This document shows positions 9,240 to 18,614 of a DNA stretch of 37,299 bases, piece by piece. The stretch is from Acidobacteriaceae bacterium (GTDB lineage Bacteria > Acidobacteriota > Terriglobia > Terriglobales > Acidobacteriaceae), in assembly GCA_030041045.1 (NCBI GenBank), contig JASHOQ010000112.1, positions 1 to 37,299 on the forward strand. Reading direction: 5' to 3'. Under the pieces are notes generated by a model that saw only the letters and a list, made by a program, of their open reading frames with translations, searched no databases and had not been told where the DNA came from. The position numbers were made by a program, and so were the translations under genes. Position 1 is the stretch's first letter. Each line of letters begins with the position of its first letter.

Positions 9240-10433
9240 TCACTGGCGAGGCGTATCGGATGGGCTCTCTGGGTGTCCATCTCTTGCAACAGCTTGAGAG
9301 GTCAGTTGCCGAATGAGGTCGGCTTCATAAGTGCGGTACGGCCTCCCGTCAGGATGGAGGAGATCGTGGAACCAAACAGTGGGAGAGGTCAAAACGTACG
9401 GACGCTGCCAAGAATCCCAGGGCAAATAGGTTTGGGTCTTGCCCGCCACCAGCCCCCAATTGATGGCTCCGACCTTGTATTTTTGGGCGATCGGTAGAAT
9501 TGTTTCAATCAAGCTGCCTGCACCGCGAGCCATATATTCGGTGCAGATGACCGGGCGGTGCGATTGTTGGAGCTCCTTGACGCGTTGCTCAAAATGTTCC
9601 GGCCAACCATAATCGTGAAAAGTTATCACGTCAGACTGCTCGTATTGGATGCGGGGGACGGGAGGCATTGCAGATTCGGAGGACCAATCGCCGTAATACA
9701 GGCCGCTAGTCAGCGGCTGCGTGGGATGTACGCTGCGGGCCCAGGCGAAGACCTTGGGTAACAGGCTCTGGACGATCTCGCCTTTGTTCCTGAGGTCGAT
9801 CTTCGCGTAGGAGCCCTGATTTTCGTTGTCGGGCTCATTCCAGAGGTCCCAGGCCAGGATGCGCGGATCGCGGGCGAAGGCGCCGATCACACCCTCAACG
9901 TAGCGCTCAATGCGCAAGTATTGCGCCGGGTCGGCAAGAACCTCGGCGCCGGGCGCCTGTACCCAGCCGGAATTGTGCACGCCGGGGATGGGCGGATGTT
10001 GAGGGCCGAGTTTCGGATACGGATCCCAGCAGGAATCCAGGAGCACAAAGATTGGACGGATGTGGTGTTTCGCCGCGATCGACAGAAAGGCGTCGATGCG
10101 GGTCTCGAATCCCTTCGGGTCCTGCTCCCAGAGCAAGTTGTGCAGGAACACGCGCATGGTGTTCATTCCCAGGCCTTCCGCCCATCCCAGCTCGCGGTCG
10201 ATGGTGACGGGATCGAAGGTATCCGCCTGCCACATTTCGAGCTCATTAATGGCGTTTGAGGGCAGAAAATTGGCGCCCACCAGCCAAGGCTGTTGCGCAT
10301 ACCAGGCGTTGGCCTGCTCTTCGGACCACCTCGCATCCTGGGCTGACACCGCAGAACACAGCATGGTGAGCAAAAGGCAGACCGGCGCGATACGAAAGGC
10401 ACGCGGACCGGCCATTGTAAGAATCGATTTCAT
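9240..10433 (-). CDS. Secreted clan GH-A glycoside hydrolase (GH5-like)
   Basis: The product has 397 residues from ATG 10433, chosen for the signal peptide (cleavage near VSAQD) and an AGGAGAG upstream. The frame extends to an ATG at 10559 that overlaps the stop of the preceding gene (TAATG). LAWDLWNEPDN (193-203) supplies the acid/base Glu200 and PVICTEYMARG (294-304) the nucleophile Glu299, the classic paired glutamates of clan GH-A beta-strands 4 and 7. TFHDYGWPEH holds a probable subsite histidine. Related proteins are annotated as cellulase-family hydrolase or 1,4-beta-xylanase, so a retaining beta-glycanase acting outside the cytoplasm is likely. Substrate is not decided by sequence. 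It is the last gene of the operon that begins with the TonB receptor, which implicates it in degrading the ligand of that receptor. Confidence 0.82.
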   Translation of the reverse strand: MKSILTMAGPRAFRIAPVCLLLTMLCSAVSAQDARWSEEQANAWYAQQPWLVGANFLPSNAINELEMWQADTFDPVTIDRELGWAEGLGMNTMRVFLHNLLWEQDPKGFETRIDAFLSIAAKHHIRPIFVLLDSCWDPYPKLGPQHPPIPGVHNSGWVQAPGAEVLADPAQYLRIERYVEGVIGAFARDPRILAWDLWNEPDNENQGSYAKIDLRNKGEIVQSLLPKVFAWARSVHPTQPLTSGLYYGDWSSESAMPPVPRIQYEQSDVITFHDYGWPEHFEQRVKELQQSHRPVICTEYMARGAGSLIETILPIAQKYKVGAINWGLVAGKTQTYLPWDSWQRPYVLTSPTVWFHDLLHPDGRPYRTYEADLIRQLTSQAVARDGHPESPSDTPRQ

Positions 10434-10558
10434 CGCGTTGGCGCTCTCTCCTGGTCGTAGCGAGCATGCGATGGGAACATCGTTCCCACGTTGGCCTCCT
10501 GCTCGTGACGACCGCATTCGTGTCCCTCGCAATTCTCCGGCGACTCCATCCTCTCCCA

Positions 10559-11794
10559 TTACTGGCTCGTCATCGCATCGGAATGCGAAGTACTCCCGCT
10601 CATGTTGCCAGGTCCGGGACGGTTCTCCGCGCGCACAACTTGCAGGCGCTTCACAACTTGCTCGGCCTTGTCCTTATCGCCCAAAGCAGCATAGGCTTTG
10701 GCGAGCTGGAAATAGGCATTCTCCAGGCGCGGATTGTACTGGATCGCCAGAAGAAGATGACTCACTGCATCAGCCGGACGATGGTCCTCAAGCAGAATCC
10801 TTCCCATTTCGCAATGCGCCGGTGCGTAGTGATTGTCCGCTTTGAGAGCCTGTTCAAGAGCCTGTTGCTCGCCGGCATCGTCTTGCTTTGCGCGCAGGAC
10901 AAGGGCAAGTTGATAGTAGGTTCGTGGCTGTTCGGGGGCGAGACCAATGGCCAGGTGATACTCAGCAATCGCGCCGTCGGCGTCACTCAGTTTAGCAAGC
11001 ACATTGCCGAGTAAATAGTGTGCCTGATACATCCGGGGATTCAAAGAAATGGCGTGCTGCAGGTCTTGGCGTGCCGCAAGAAAAATGGATGCATCGGATT
11101 CGCTTTCGGCCAGAGTAACGAGAAACTCCGGTGAGTCACCGTAAGCCCCACGCTTCTCTCCCAGAAGACGGTTGACATCCGGGTAACGCCCTTGCATCTG
11201 CAAGGTATTTGCCAGCAGCAACAGGGAATGCACGGATGGATAGTTTTTGTAATCTTGTTCTGCTACTTTCTGGGCGGAAGTAAGCCGATGCGCGGCGAGG
11301 TAAACGACCACGGCCATATCCATCTCCTGCTCAGGCGTTTCGGCGCTCGCATTAAAGCGAGCCAGCGCCCCGGCCGCTTTATCATTCTTTCCGCCAGCCA
11401 GATAAATTCGAGCCAGCGAAGTGGCAACACTATCGTTCCCTGGCCAGACTGCGTGAGCGCGCTCAAGAATCGTGGTCGCCTGCAGCGGGTCACCCTCTCC
11501 TTCCAGGGCAGCAGCCAGCAGAAGGCTGACTCGCGGGTCGCACTTGCCGGCGCTGAGGGGTTGCAGCAAGCCGGCTGCGTCCTGAAAGCGCGATTGCTGC
11601 ATCAGGGTGCTGGCGTCACCCAGGGTCGCGTCCAACTCGCTTGGGGAAGGGCAAATCCGGTTGGGATTGGAATGAACCTGCGGCGCCGGCACGGCGTTGC
11701 CCCTCCCTGCAGCCGCTGCGGCCAGCAGGCAGCTGGCCGAAAGGACGGCGGGAAAGGTGAGCGCTCGCTTGAACCGCAGGTTGCGTACCACCAT
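10559..11794 (-). CDS. Secreted TPR protein of the TonB/GH5 operon
   Basis: The product has 411 residues from ATG 11794, which lies four bases after the stop of the TonB receptor. The frame is open further upstream, but that part overlaps the receptor. A signal peptide (FKRALTFPAVLSASCLLAAAAAG region) precedes about eight TPR units, clearest in the second half: AHYLLGNVLAKLSDADGAIA, TYYQLALVLRAKQDD and NAYFQLAKAYAALGDKDKAE. No enzyme domain is seen. The position between an outer-membrane receptor and a secreted hydrolase suggests a periplasmic adaptor for the uptake complex. A role analogous to, but not homologous with, SusD is speculation. Confidence 0.82.
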   Translation of the reverse strand: MVVRNLRFKRALTFPAVLSASCLLAAAAAGRGNAVPAPQVHSNPNRICPSPSELDATLGDASTLMQQSRFQDAAGLLQPLSAGKCDPRVSLLLAAALEGEGDPLQATTILERAHAVWPGNDSVATSLARIYLAGGKNDKAAGALARFNASAETPEQEMDMAVVVYLAAHRLTSAQKVAEQDYKNYPSVHSLLLLANTLQMQGRYPDVNRLLGEKRGAYGDSPEFLVTLAESESDASIFLAARQDLQHAISLNPRMYQAHYLLGNVLAKLSDADGAIAEYHLAIGLAPEQPRTYYQLALVLRAKQDDAGEQQALEQALKADNHYAPAHCEMGRILLEDHRPADAVSHLLLAIQYNPRLENAYFQLAKAYAALGDKDKAEQVVKRLQVVRAENRPGPGNMSGSTSHSDAMTSQ

Positions 11795-11798
11795 AGAA

Positions 11799-14700
11799 TT
11801 AGAAACTGAACCGCAGACTGAGTTGAATCTCGCGCGCCGCATAGGCACTCGAAACATCGCCGAAATTTGTCGCGAGGTCATAGGTGCTGATGGACTGGAA
11901 ATTGACTCGATTGAAGATATTGAAAAAGTCTGCACGGAAGGTCAAGTTTGGCTTTTCGCCGAATCTCCAGCTCTTGTAAGCCGAAATGTCGTAATCCTGG
12001 TAACCCGGATTCTCCACGTTGTGTGTCCCCGAGTCTCCCTGGACGCCCAGGGTGTTGAGGTTAACAACATTCTGCGTGTTAATGTAGGGTCCGAGCTTGC
12101 CGTTCCTGCCAAGACCGCCATGCAGCGAGTGGTTGTTGATGGGCCCGGTGAGGTTCGGTAAGTTGTTCACAAAGAACCCAAGGTTTTGGTTGCTGCCTAA
12201 CGTTGTCCACGGACCGGTACGCAGCGTGGAGATGCCTGCCAGTTTCCACCCTCCTACAATCTCATCCGCCGCGGTGCTGTTGTTCATGAACATTTTGCCG
12301 CGGCCGAACGGAAGCTCATAGATGCCGTTTGCTGTGAAGATGGAGTTGATATCTTCGGTGGAGTGGCTGTAGTCAAGATGCATGTCGACGTGCCAGGTGA
12401 ATTCGTCCTGGAAGGGTGTGCCGAGCAACTTCGACCAGGTGTAATTCGCCGCCGCAGAAAACCCGGAGCTGAACCTCTTTTCGGCGCGTACGATCAAAGC
12501 GTTGTAGTTCGAAGTTCCCGTCTCCTGATTCTCCTGGACGCCGCTATAGCAACCTATGTCGGCGTTCGTTCCGCAGGTGTCGTAAAGAAGGGGAAGGCCA
12601 TTCGTACCCAGCGGGTCGATCTCGTTGCGCTCCTCGTAATGGCGCTCCGAGGTTCCTACATAAGCAGCCTCAAAGAGCCAGTCCTTTATGGTCTTATCGA
12701 GGGTCAGATTCCACTCGTAAGCATAGGCGCTGGGCGCGTTGGGCTGGATGAACGAAGCCGTGGGACCGCCACCGGAAAAGTTCCCGTTGGTCATCGCGGT
12801 CGAGAACATTCCGGGCAAACCGTACGTGCCATCCAGGTTAAAGTCAAGGGGCGACCCGGAAGGGGGATTGTTGAAGTAGATGACCTCGTAAAGCTTGGTG
12901 GTATCCACTTCCACCTCATATTGGTTCCAGTTTGCCTGCAGGTAATACATCCCGAACCCGCCCTTAATATCCACGTTGGCCTTGTTGGAGGGCAGCCAGT
13001 TGAAGCCGAACCGCGGCGCCCAGTTGGTCCAGACGGGCTTGACCATGTTCCTGCCCAATCCCAGAACGCTGGTGGCGGGATAGGTCAAGTCCTGGCCCGT
13101 GGCAACGTCGAAGCTGCCTACGCGATTGTTAGCCTCGATCGGAGGCGAACGGTGCTCCCAGCGTAATCCATAATTCAAAGCCAAATGGCGATTGACTTTG
13201 TAGTTGTCCTGGACGTAGTACGCCTGATACCAATCGCTCAGGTTCATGGTGGGTCCCCCGAGCGAGGTCCGCGCTGTATTCGGCACTCCGAGGAGGAGAT
13301 CGGCGACGGGGTCACCGCTGTAAGTTCCGTTGAAACCGATGTTGGTGGCAGACCAGTCTTCATAGAGGTACATGGGTTCGTACCGGATGTCGACTCCGCC
13401 CGTCAGTTGATGTTTTCCCTTCTGGAACATCAGCGACTCCGTCCACATGTTCAAACCTTCCTTCACCAGGTCGGTAGCATTTGTGGACCCAGGGTTGGCG
13501 TAGCCACCACTTATCCCCAGCTGCGGTGGACCGTCGGAGCCTGGCTGGTCCTCTTCGTTAACCAGTCCCAGCGGATTCGCCAGAGAAGTATCGTAACCAT
13601 CGGTACGCTCGAGTCCCACTGCAGTGTGGCTCCAGCCGTAACGGACATTGTTGACCACGCGCGGAGAAAAGATATGCGACCATCCGATGGCCAAGTTCTT
13701 TGGGGCCGAAGGAAAGGTCTGCGAGTTGTACGTGGTCATCCCGGGTCCAACCGCGGTCTGATACTCGCCTGTGTACCGGCCAAAAATTGTATCTTTCGCT
13801 GAGATCGAGTAGTCAACTCGGCCGCTGAATTGATTCCAATTGTTGGTCGTTGTGGCGACGTTGAAATAGTTGTCGGCGCCATTGAGATAGGAGCCGCTCG
13901 GCGCCGGGTACAGCGCGAGGATCTTCTGCCCGATCGCGCTGAAATAAGAGCTTGGCACCTGATTGTCGGAGAAGGGCGCGTAGCCGTTATAGGGGTTGAC
14001 AAGCTGGCCCGCGGGATTGGAGCAGATACCGCTGCTGTTAAACGAGCCGCCGAGATTGGTGCAATCGTAGCTGAAGTCGCCGCCTTCCTGGCCGGCATTC
14101 GGAACCAGATTGTAATCGTCATTCGGTTGAAGCTGACGGTACCCTTCGTAGTTGCCGAAGAAAAAGATCTTATTCCTCTCGATGGGCCCTCCCACACTTG
14201 CCCCAAACTGGTTCTGATGGTAAGCCGGAGCACCCGGGGTAACATCGAAATAGTTCCTTGCGTCGAAGTCATTATTGCGGACATACTCGTATGCGGTTCC
14301 GTGGAACTGGTTGCTGCCGGATCTGGTGACGACATTGACAAACGCAGCTCCCACGCCGTATTGAGCTGGAGCGGCGGAGTTCATCATCACGAACTCCTGG
14401 ATCATATCCGGATCCGGCTGGAGACCGTCGGCGCCGTACCAGGCATTCCGCGTCTCCACGCCATCATAGAGATAGCTGTTATCGTCCTCTTTCAGGCCGC
14501 TCACGCTGACCGCAACTACGCCGGAGTCCGAGGCCCAGGATGAAGCCGGGGATGAGATTCCGGAAAGGCCGGAAACCGGCGTGACGCCGGCGTCGAGCTG
14601 TGCAAGCTGCAGATAATCGCGGCCGTTCAGGGGCATATCGTCAATCTGCTGGCTCTCAATGAGCTGCTCGTCGTGAGACGACTCCGTATTGAGGAGCAGA

Positions 14701-15125
14701 GCGGCCGCGCTGACGGATACGGTTTGCTCGGCCTGACCGACCGCCAGGATGATGTTCTGCTCGAATAATTGGCCGACGATGAGCGTAAAAGGTTGAGTTT
14801 GTTCCGTTGCAAAACCGGATTTGGCCACCCCCATCGTGTACGTCCCGGGGAGCAGGTCGGTGACGTGATAAGCGCCCAGGCCGTCCGTCACCGCATGATA
14901 AACAATGCCTGTCGCCGAGTTCGTTACCTTGATACTTGCGCCAGGGACAACCGCGCCAGTGCTGTCCGTGACTGTTCCATTGATCTGACTCGTGGTGATG
15001 CCCTGCGCGCGAGCGCATACTGGGCTGGAAAGACAAATTGCAAGGATTGCGGCGAGAACCACCCCTCCGCACTTTCTTGCGACCAGCGCCTGCCACATCA
15101 CCGGTTGCCACAAATTTCGCTTCAT
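11799..15125 (-). CDS. Oar-like TonB-dependent outer-membrane receptor
   Basis: The product has 1108 residues from ATG 15125, preceded by GGAGGAGGT. The signal peptide ends near ARAQG (residue 42). A carboxypeptidase-regulatory-like beta-sandwich follows (about 45-125: GTVTDSTGAVVPGASIKVTN, GAYHVTDLLPGTY). Next come a plug domain (about 150-260: MPLNGRDYLQLAQLDAGV) and a large beta-barrel ending in a C-terminal phenylalanine (LSLRFSF), the BAM recognition signal. These large Oar-like receptors are very common in Acidobacteriota and are thought to import oligosaccharides or other large ligands using TonB energy. It heads an operon with a TPR protein and a GH5-like hydrolase, and is divergent from a sugar-sensing two-component operon. 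LacI-type operator-like sites lie between them. Confidence 0.93.
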   Translation of the reverse strand: MKRNLWQPVMWQALVARKCGGVVLAAILAICLSSPVCARAQGITTSQINGTVTDSTGAVVPGASIKVTNSATGIVYHAVTDGLGAYHVTDLLPGTYTMGVAKSGFATEQTQPFTLIVGQLFEQNIILAVGQAEQTVSVSAAALLLNTESSHDEQLIESQQIDDMPLNGRDYLQLAQLDAGVTPVSGLSGISSPASSWASDSGVVAVSVSGLKEDDNSYLYDGVETRNAWYGADGLQPDPDMIQEFVMMNSAAPAQYGVGAAFVNVVTRSGSNQFHGTAYEYVRNNDFDARNYFDVTPGAPAYHQNQFGASVGGPIERNKIFFFGNYEGYRQLQPNDDYNLVPNAGQEGGDFSYDCTNLGGSFNSSGICSNPAGQLVNPYNGYAPFSDNQVPSSYFSAIGQKILALYPAPSGSYLNGADNYFNVATTTNNWNQFSGRVDYSISAKDTIFGRYTGEYQTAVGPGMTTYNSQTFPSAPKNLAIGWSHIFSPRVVNNVRYGWSHTAVGLERTDGYDTSLANPLGLVNEEDQPGSDGPPQLGISGGYANPGSTNATDLVKEGLNMWTESLMFQKGKHQLTGGVDIRYEPMYLYEDWSATNIGFNGTYSGDPVADLLLGVPNTARTSLGGPTMNLSDWYQAYYVQDNYKVNRHLALNYGLRWEHRSPPIEANNRVGSFDVATGQDLTYPATSVLGLGRNMVKPVWTNWAPRFGFNWLPSNKANVDIKGGFGMYYLQANWNQYEVEVDTTKLYEVIYFNNPPSGSPLDFNLDGTYGLPGMFSTAMTNGNFSGGGPTASFIQPNAPSAYAYEWNLTLDKTIKDWLFEAAYVGTSERHYEERNEIDPLGTNGLPLLYDTCGTNADIGCYSGVQENQETGTSNYNALIVRAEKRFSSGFSAAANYTWSKLLGTPFQDEFTWHVDMHLDYSHSTEDINSIFTANGIYELPFGRGKMFMNNSTAADEIVGGWKLAGISTLRTGPWTTLGSNQNLGFFVNNLPNLTGPINNHSLHGGLGRNGKLGPYINTQNVVNLNTLGVQGDSGTHNVENPGYQDYDISAYKSWRFGEKPNLTFRADFFNIFNRVNFQSISTYDLATNFGDVSSAYAAREIQLSLRFSF

Positions 15126-15194
15126 GTGACCTCCTCCAAGAAATTCGCATCGAAGTTGATCATGGTTAGCCGCTGGCCGGAGCCGCGCGGCCGG

Positions 15195-15208
15195 TGTAAA
15201 CATTTACA
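15195..15208. promoter_or_regulatory. LacI-type operator-like site TGTAAACATTTACA
   Basis: This pseudo-palindrome has one central mismatch and fits the LacI-family (cre-like) consensus TGWAARCGYTWNCA at all but the central G. It lies 70 bp upstream of the TonB receptor start, where a bound protein could block or direct transcription of that operon. Its centre is 93 bp from the site at 15288-15301. Confidence 0.5.
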
Positions 15209-15287
15209 ACCCAGCCACAACCGCAAGCATGGGTTCGACAGCAACTCACGCAGCCATCGCCGCCGTCGGCTGTGAAGCGGGAAGGCG

Positions 15288-15301
15288 TGGAAGCGCTTCC
15301 A
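15288..15301. promoter_or_regulatory. LacI-type operator-like palindrome TGGAAGCGCTTCCA
   Basis: This is a perfect 14-bp palindrome with central CpG, the hallmark of operators bound by the LacI-type helix-turn-helix plus minor-groove hinge helix. Its centre is 63 bp (six helical turns) from the third site, so two dimers would face the same side of the DNA. Confidence 0.6.
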
Positions 15302-15350
15302 TCTTCGGCGCTTCAAAAGGGCTTCACCAGAAGCCCTGTCGCTGCGCTCA

Positions 15351-15364
15351 TGTAAGCGCTTCCA
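15351..15364. promoter_or_regulatory. LacI-type operator-like site TGTAAGCGCTTCCA
   Basis: It matches TGWAARCGYTWNCA at every position. It ends 7 bp before a TTGACA -35 element, a place typical of activators, so the protein bound here probably stimulates the sensor operon. Control of its own operon by the LacI-headed response regulator is inferred. Confidence 0.6.
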
Positions 15365-15371
15365 AATTAAC

Positions 15372-15399
15372 TTGACACAACCTACTCCTACTCAATAAT
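15372..15399 (+). promoter_or_regulatory. Sigma-70-type promoter of the sensor operon
   Basis: TTGACA (15372-15377) and AATAAT (15394-15399) are separated by 16 bp in an AT-rich patch. Transcription would start near 15406, giving a leader of about 66 nt before ATG 15472. The operator-like site at 15351-15364 abuts the -35. Confidence 0.5.
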
Positions 15400-15471
15400 T
15401 TTTGTCAAGGGAATTTTTCAAGCTCGAGTTCCGGTCAAAGTGGCGCGCTGACGTTCGTCTGCCTCTGAAAT

Positions 15472-16449
15472 ATGTGCCAGCGCAAAGATTTCTTGAAATC
15501 GGCTTTTCTCTCGTGCCTGCTCCTGGTGACGGCCGCGTTAGAATCCTGTGGCAATCGATCGCAAGTAATCGCGGTAATCCCCAGAACCACTTCTACAACG
15601 TTTTGGGAAGCTGAGCACGCGGGCGCCGAGTTTGCCGCGCGCAAGGCGGGGTCGCAGATTCGCTGGAATGCGCCCACGCGCGAAGATGACGTCCAACTCC
15701 AGATCGAAATGGTCGATGGTGTCATCAAGGCCCGATGCAAAGGTCTGATCCTCGCTCCGGACGACGCTCGAGCCCTGATGCTGCCGGTGGAACGAGCCAT
15801 CGAGGCAGGTGTACCCACCGTGGTTGTGGGATCCGCTCTTTCGCTTCCTCCGCAGCGTAATCTCTGGTACGTTCTGAATGACGATGAAATGGTCGGTCGC
15901 ATGGCCGCCTTACGCATTGGCGAAGTATTGCATGGAAAAGGCGAGGTAGCCATCGTTGGCATCGATCCGCAATCGCTCAGCTCTCTGGCCATACTCCGGA
16001 GTTTCGTTTCCGTACTCGAAGAGCGCTTCCCCAAGATGGCCATCGTGGAACGTCACGCTGGCGCCAGCAGCAATGTTGATGCGGAGCTGATTGTAATCCA
16101 GGCGATTCTTTCGCATCCGAAGATCAATGCAATCTTTTCGCTCGACTCTTTAGGAACTGTGGGCGCATATCTTGCCCTGAAGAGCCGTGCGCTCACGGAT
16201 CGCGTGAAGGTGGTTGGAGTCCAGCAAAGCGCCGAGCTTGCCAACGCTGTGCGTCTGCATCAGATCGATGCTCTCATCGCAGAGGATTCATATCAGATGG
16301 GATACCGCGCCGTGGAACTGTTGACTGAGAATCAGAGCCAAACCCCGAAAATGATCAAGCTTCCTCCTCTTCTGATTACGGCTGAAAACGTCGACGCCCC
16401 CGAGACAAAACCGTTCATCGCTAACGATTGGCGAGTGGAGTTCCAGTGA
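15472..16449 (+). CDS. Periplasmic sugar-binding-like lipoprotein (Peripla_BP_4/RbsB type)
   Basis: The product has 325 residues. A lipoprotein signal ends in LESC (Cys26). The mature part has the two-lobed periplasmic-binding fold shared with RbsB and with the ligand domain of LacI: VIAVIPRTTSTTFWEAEHAG at the start, GLILAPDDA, GVPTVVVGSA, GEVAIVGI, INAIFSLDSLGTVGAYLAL and KVVGVQQSAEL. The length is normal for ribose-type binding proteins. No ABC permease or ATPase gene is adjacent. Its stop overlaps the histidine kinase start (GTGA), so the likely job is sensing: binding a sugar and signalling to the kinase. Which sugar is not visible; the nearby GH54 gene hints at arabinose or arabino-oligosaccharides. 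The ribosome binding site is weak. Confidence 0.85.
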   Translation: MCQRKDFLKSAFLSCLLLVTAALESCGNRSQVIAVIPRTTSTTFWEAEHAGAEFAARKAGSQIRWNAPTREDDVQLQIEMVDGVIKARCKGLILAPDDARALMLPVERAIEAGVPTVVVGSALSLPPQRNLWYVLNDDEMVGRMAALRIGEVLHGKGEVAIVGIDPQSLSSLAILRSFVSVLEERFPKMAIVERHAGASSNVDAELIVIQAILSHPKINAIFSLDSLGTVGAYLALKSRALTDRVKVVGVQQSAELANAVRLHQIDALIAEDSYQMGYRAVELLTENQSQTPKMIKLPPLLITAENVDAPETKPFIANDWRVEFQ

Positions 16450-18614
16450 AGCGTGTTCGGCGATCAATCGCAATCAAGGCTATTACATTGTCGGGGTTCT
16501 TGATCCTCGCGCTGGGTATGGCCGCGCTCCTATATCAGCGCAGTCCTGTTCGCGGACTTCCATATCATGATCAGTTCGCCAAGGGTCGGTTGAGCGAGTG
16601 GCAGGAATTCGGAGGAACTTGGAGCATCGTGGATGGCGCGCTGCGCGACGATTCCGATGAACGTGGCGCCAAACTCGTTACCGGCTCGCCATACTGGACC
16701 GACTACCGGGCGGAAGCGGACGTTCAACTTCTGGGAAGAGGCGATGCCGGCCTTATAATTCGCGGAACCGAACCGGATGAGGGTGTTGACTCCTACAGCG
16801 GTTATTATGCCGGCCTCCGGATAGACGACCAATCTCTGGTCCTGGGGCGCGCCGAATACGGTTGGCTCGAGTTCCCGCCGGTTCGCATGCCAGGGAGCGT
16901 CGACCTCAACCGGTGGTATCATCTCACTCTCTCTGCCGTTGGCTGCAACATCGAGGCGTCGGCAAGAGCGTTGGATACGGGAGATGAAGCGCACATCTCG
17001 GCCTATGATCCCAACTGTCCCCGCTCCGGAAAGATCGGAGTCCGTGCCGTCGGATCCGGCGGAATCTGGCGCAATATCACAGTGCAGCGGCTCAAAGGCC
17101 TGGATGCGCTCGCCTCAGCACCCCGACAGCCGACCCCGTCATCTCTCTACCCCACCAGCCAAGGTCCGTCCCCGCGGATCTATGGGATCGATCGAAATGC
17201 TGAATTACTGTTGAAGAACTCTGCCGCATCCAATGCAGACGTGCTACCCATCGCCAGCCTTCGTCTGCTGGCCGTCTCGCGTCCTATTCCAGTGAGTGTG
17301 AGCGGCACGGTGACGCTCACCTCGCCCCACATTTACATTCAGGATGCCACAGCTGGAGCAGAAGTGTCCTTCACGCAGGAAACCTCACTCAAGCTGGGCG
17401 ATGAAGTCGAGGTGACGGGCGAAGCTCATCTTGACGGTCTGAGTCTGCACATCGAGAACGCCTCCGAACGCAGCATAGCCGGGGTTGTTCCCGTCCCAGC
17501 TCTCTCCATCACCCCGCTTCAGGCCGCCATGGGGCGCTACGATGCCATGTTTGTGGAACTGGAAGGCAGGCTGGAGTCAAAGTCGCGGAGCAGTGACCCT
17601 ATAGTGCGGCTTCATCTCAGCGGCGGGCAGCAGGAGTTTTATGCCATTTCGAATTCCCGCGAAACCGCGGTCCGCTTTTCCCAATTGGAAGATGGAAGCA
17701 CGCTGCGCATGCGGGGAATCTGCCGGATTGGCGCTGCCTTCACCGAAAACAAGCTCCCCTTCGCGCTCATTGTGCGATCGCCCGATGATCTGGAAGTGCT
17801 CGCCGGCCCGCCGTGGTGGACGGGTGAACATCTCGCACTCATGGCGGTAGGCATGCTTGCGCTCGGATTTCTCATCCATCTTCTCTATAGCCATGCCGAC
17901 GAGCGCCGCCGTACCGCCGTCTTGAACGAGAGAGAGCGCCTTGCGCAGGAAATGCACGACACCTTGGCTCAAAGCTTTGCCGGGCTGGATTTCAAACTCC
18001 GCGCCATACGCAACCGCACGTTGCGCGATCGGCACAGCGCGGATCCAGCAAAGCTCCAGGAGGAGCTACAGGAAGCCTGTGATTTGGTGCGTCATAGCCA
18101 CGACGAAGCCCGGCGAAGCCTGGCCTCGCTTCGACCGGAAATCCTGGAAAAGCAAGGCTTGTCTGACGCCTTGACTCAGGTAGGAAACCGTATGACGGCT
18201 GGAAGCTCAATGCAATTCAAAGCCGAGATCACCGGTCAGCCCCGGCAACTGCCGGTCCGCATCGCGGATGCGTTCTTTCGAATCGGACAGGAAGCGATCG
18301 CCAACGCTGTTCAGCACAGTCATGCTCAACATCTGAATCTCAACATCGACTACCAGCGTCGGCAATTGGTCATGGTCGTGGAAGATGACGGGCGCGGTTT
18401 TCACGTGGACCAAGACGTCGAAGGCTTCGGGCTCACCGGAATGCGGCGCCGAGCCGACGGTATTCACGCGAATCTGTGCATTGAAAGCAATGGCAAAGGC
18501 GCCAAGATCACAGTTGCCACGCCTTGCCAGGCTGAACCATTTCAGCTCCTTGCCTTATCATCCCATATCAAGAAATTCGGGAGCAGGAGATCGACCGGTG
18601 ATGGCAAAGTCTAA
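16446..18614 (+). CDS. Membrane sensor histidine kinase with lectin-like extracytoplasmic domain (HisKA_3)
   Basis: The product has 722 residues from GTG 16446, which overlaps the preceding stop by 4 bp and follows GGAG by five bases. Helix 1 (about 13-30) is followed by a long extracytoplasmic part. Residues about 37-215 resemble a concanavalin/LamG or DUF1080-like jelly roll (LSEWQEFGGTWSIVDGAL, DAGLIIRGTE, GYYAGLRI, DLNRWYHLTL). Residues about 275-450 hold two OB-fold-like beta segments (VSGTVTLTSPHIYIQDATAG, VELEGRLES). Helix 2 is about 463-482. The kinase core is NarX/DesK type: QEMHDTLAQ with His504, N-box IGQEAIANAVQH, and G-boxes DDGRGF and GFGLTGM. All catalytic boxes are intact. It likely reads the adjacent binding lipoprotein and/or a glycan directly. 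It overlaps the response regulator gene by 14 bp. Confidence 0.9.
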   Translation: MKRVRRSIAIKAITLSGFLILALGMAALLYQRSPVRGLPYHDQFAKGRLSEWQEFGGTWSIVDGALRDDSDERGAKLVTGSPYWTDYRAEADVQLLGRGDAGLIIRGTEPDEGVDSYSGYYAGLRIDDQSLVLGRAEYGWLEFPPVRMPGSVDLNRWYHLTLSAVGCNIEASARALDTGDEAHISAYDPNCPRSGKIGVRAVGSGGIWRNITVQRLKGLDALASAPRQPTPSSLYPTSQGPSPRIYGIDRNAELLLKNSAASNADVLPIASLRLLAVSRPIPVSVSGTVTLTSPHIYIQDATAGAEVSFTQETSLKLGDEVEVTGEAHLDGLSLHIENASERSIAGVVPVPALSITPLQAAMGRYDAMFVELEGRLESKSRSSDPIVRLHLSGGQQEFYAISNSRETAVRFSQLEDGSTLRMRGICRIGAAFTENKLPFALIVRSPDDLEVLAGPPWWTGEHLALMAVGMLALGFLIHLLYSHADERRRTAVLNERERLAQEMHDTLAQSFAGLDFKLRAIRNRTLRDRHSADPAKLQEELQEACDLVRHSHDEARRSLASLRPEILEKQGLSDALTQVGNRMTAGSSMQFKAEITGQPRQLPVRIADAFFRIGQEAIANAVQHSHAQHLNLNIDYQRRQLVMVVEDDGRGFHVDQDVEGFGLTGMRRRADGIHANLCIESNGKGAKITVATPCQAEPFQLLALSSHIKKFGSRRSTGDGKV

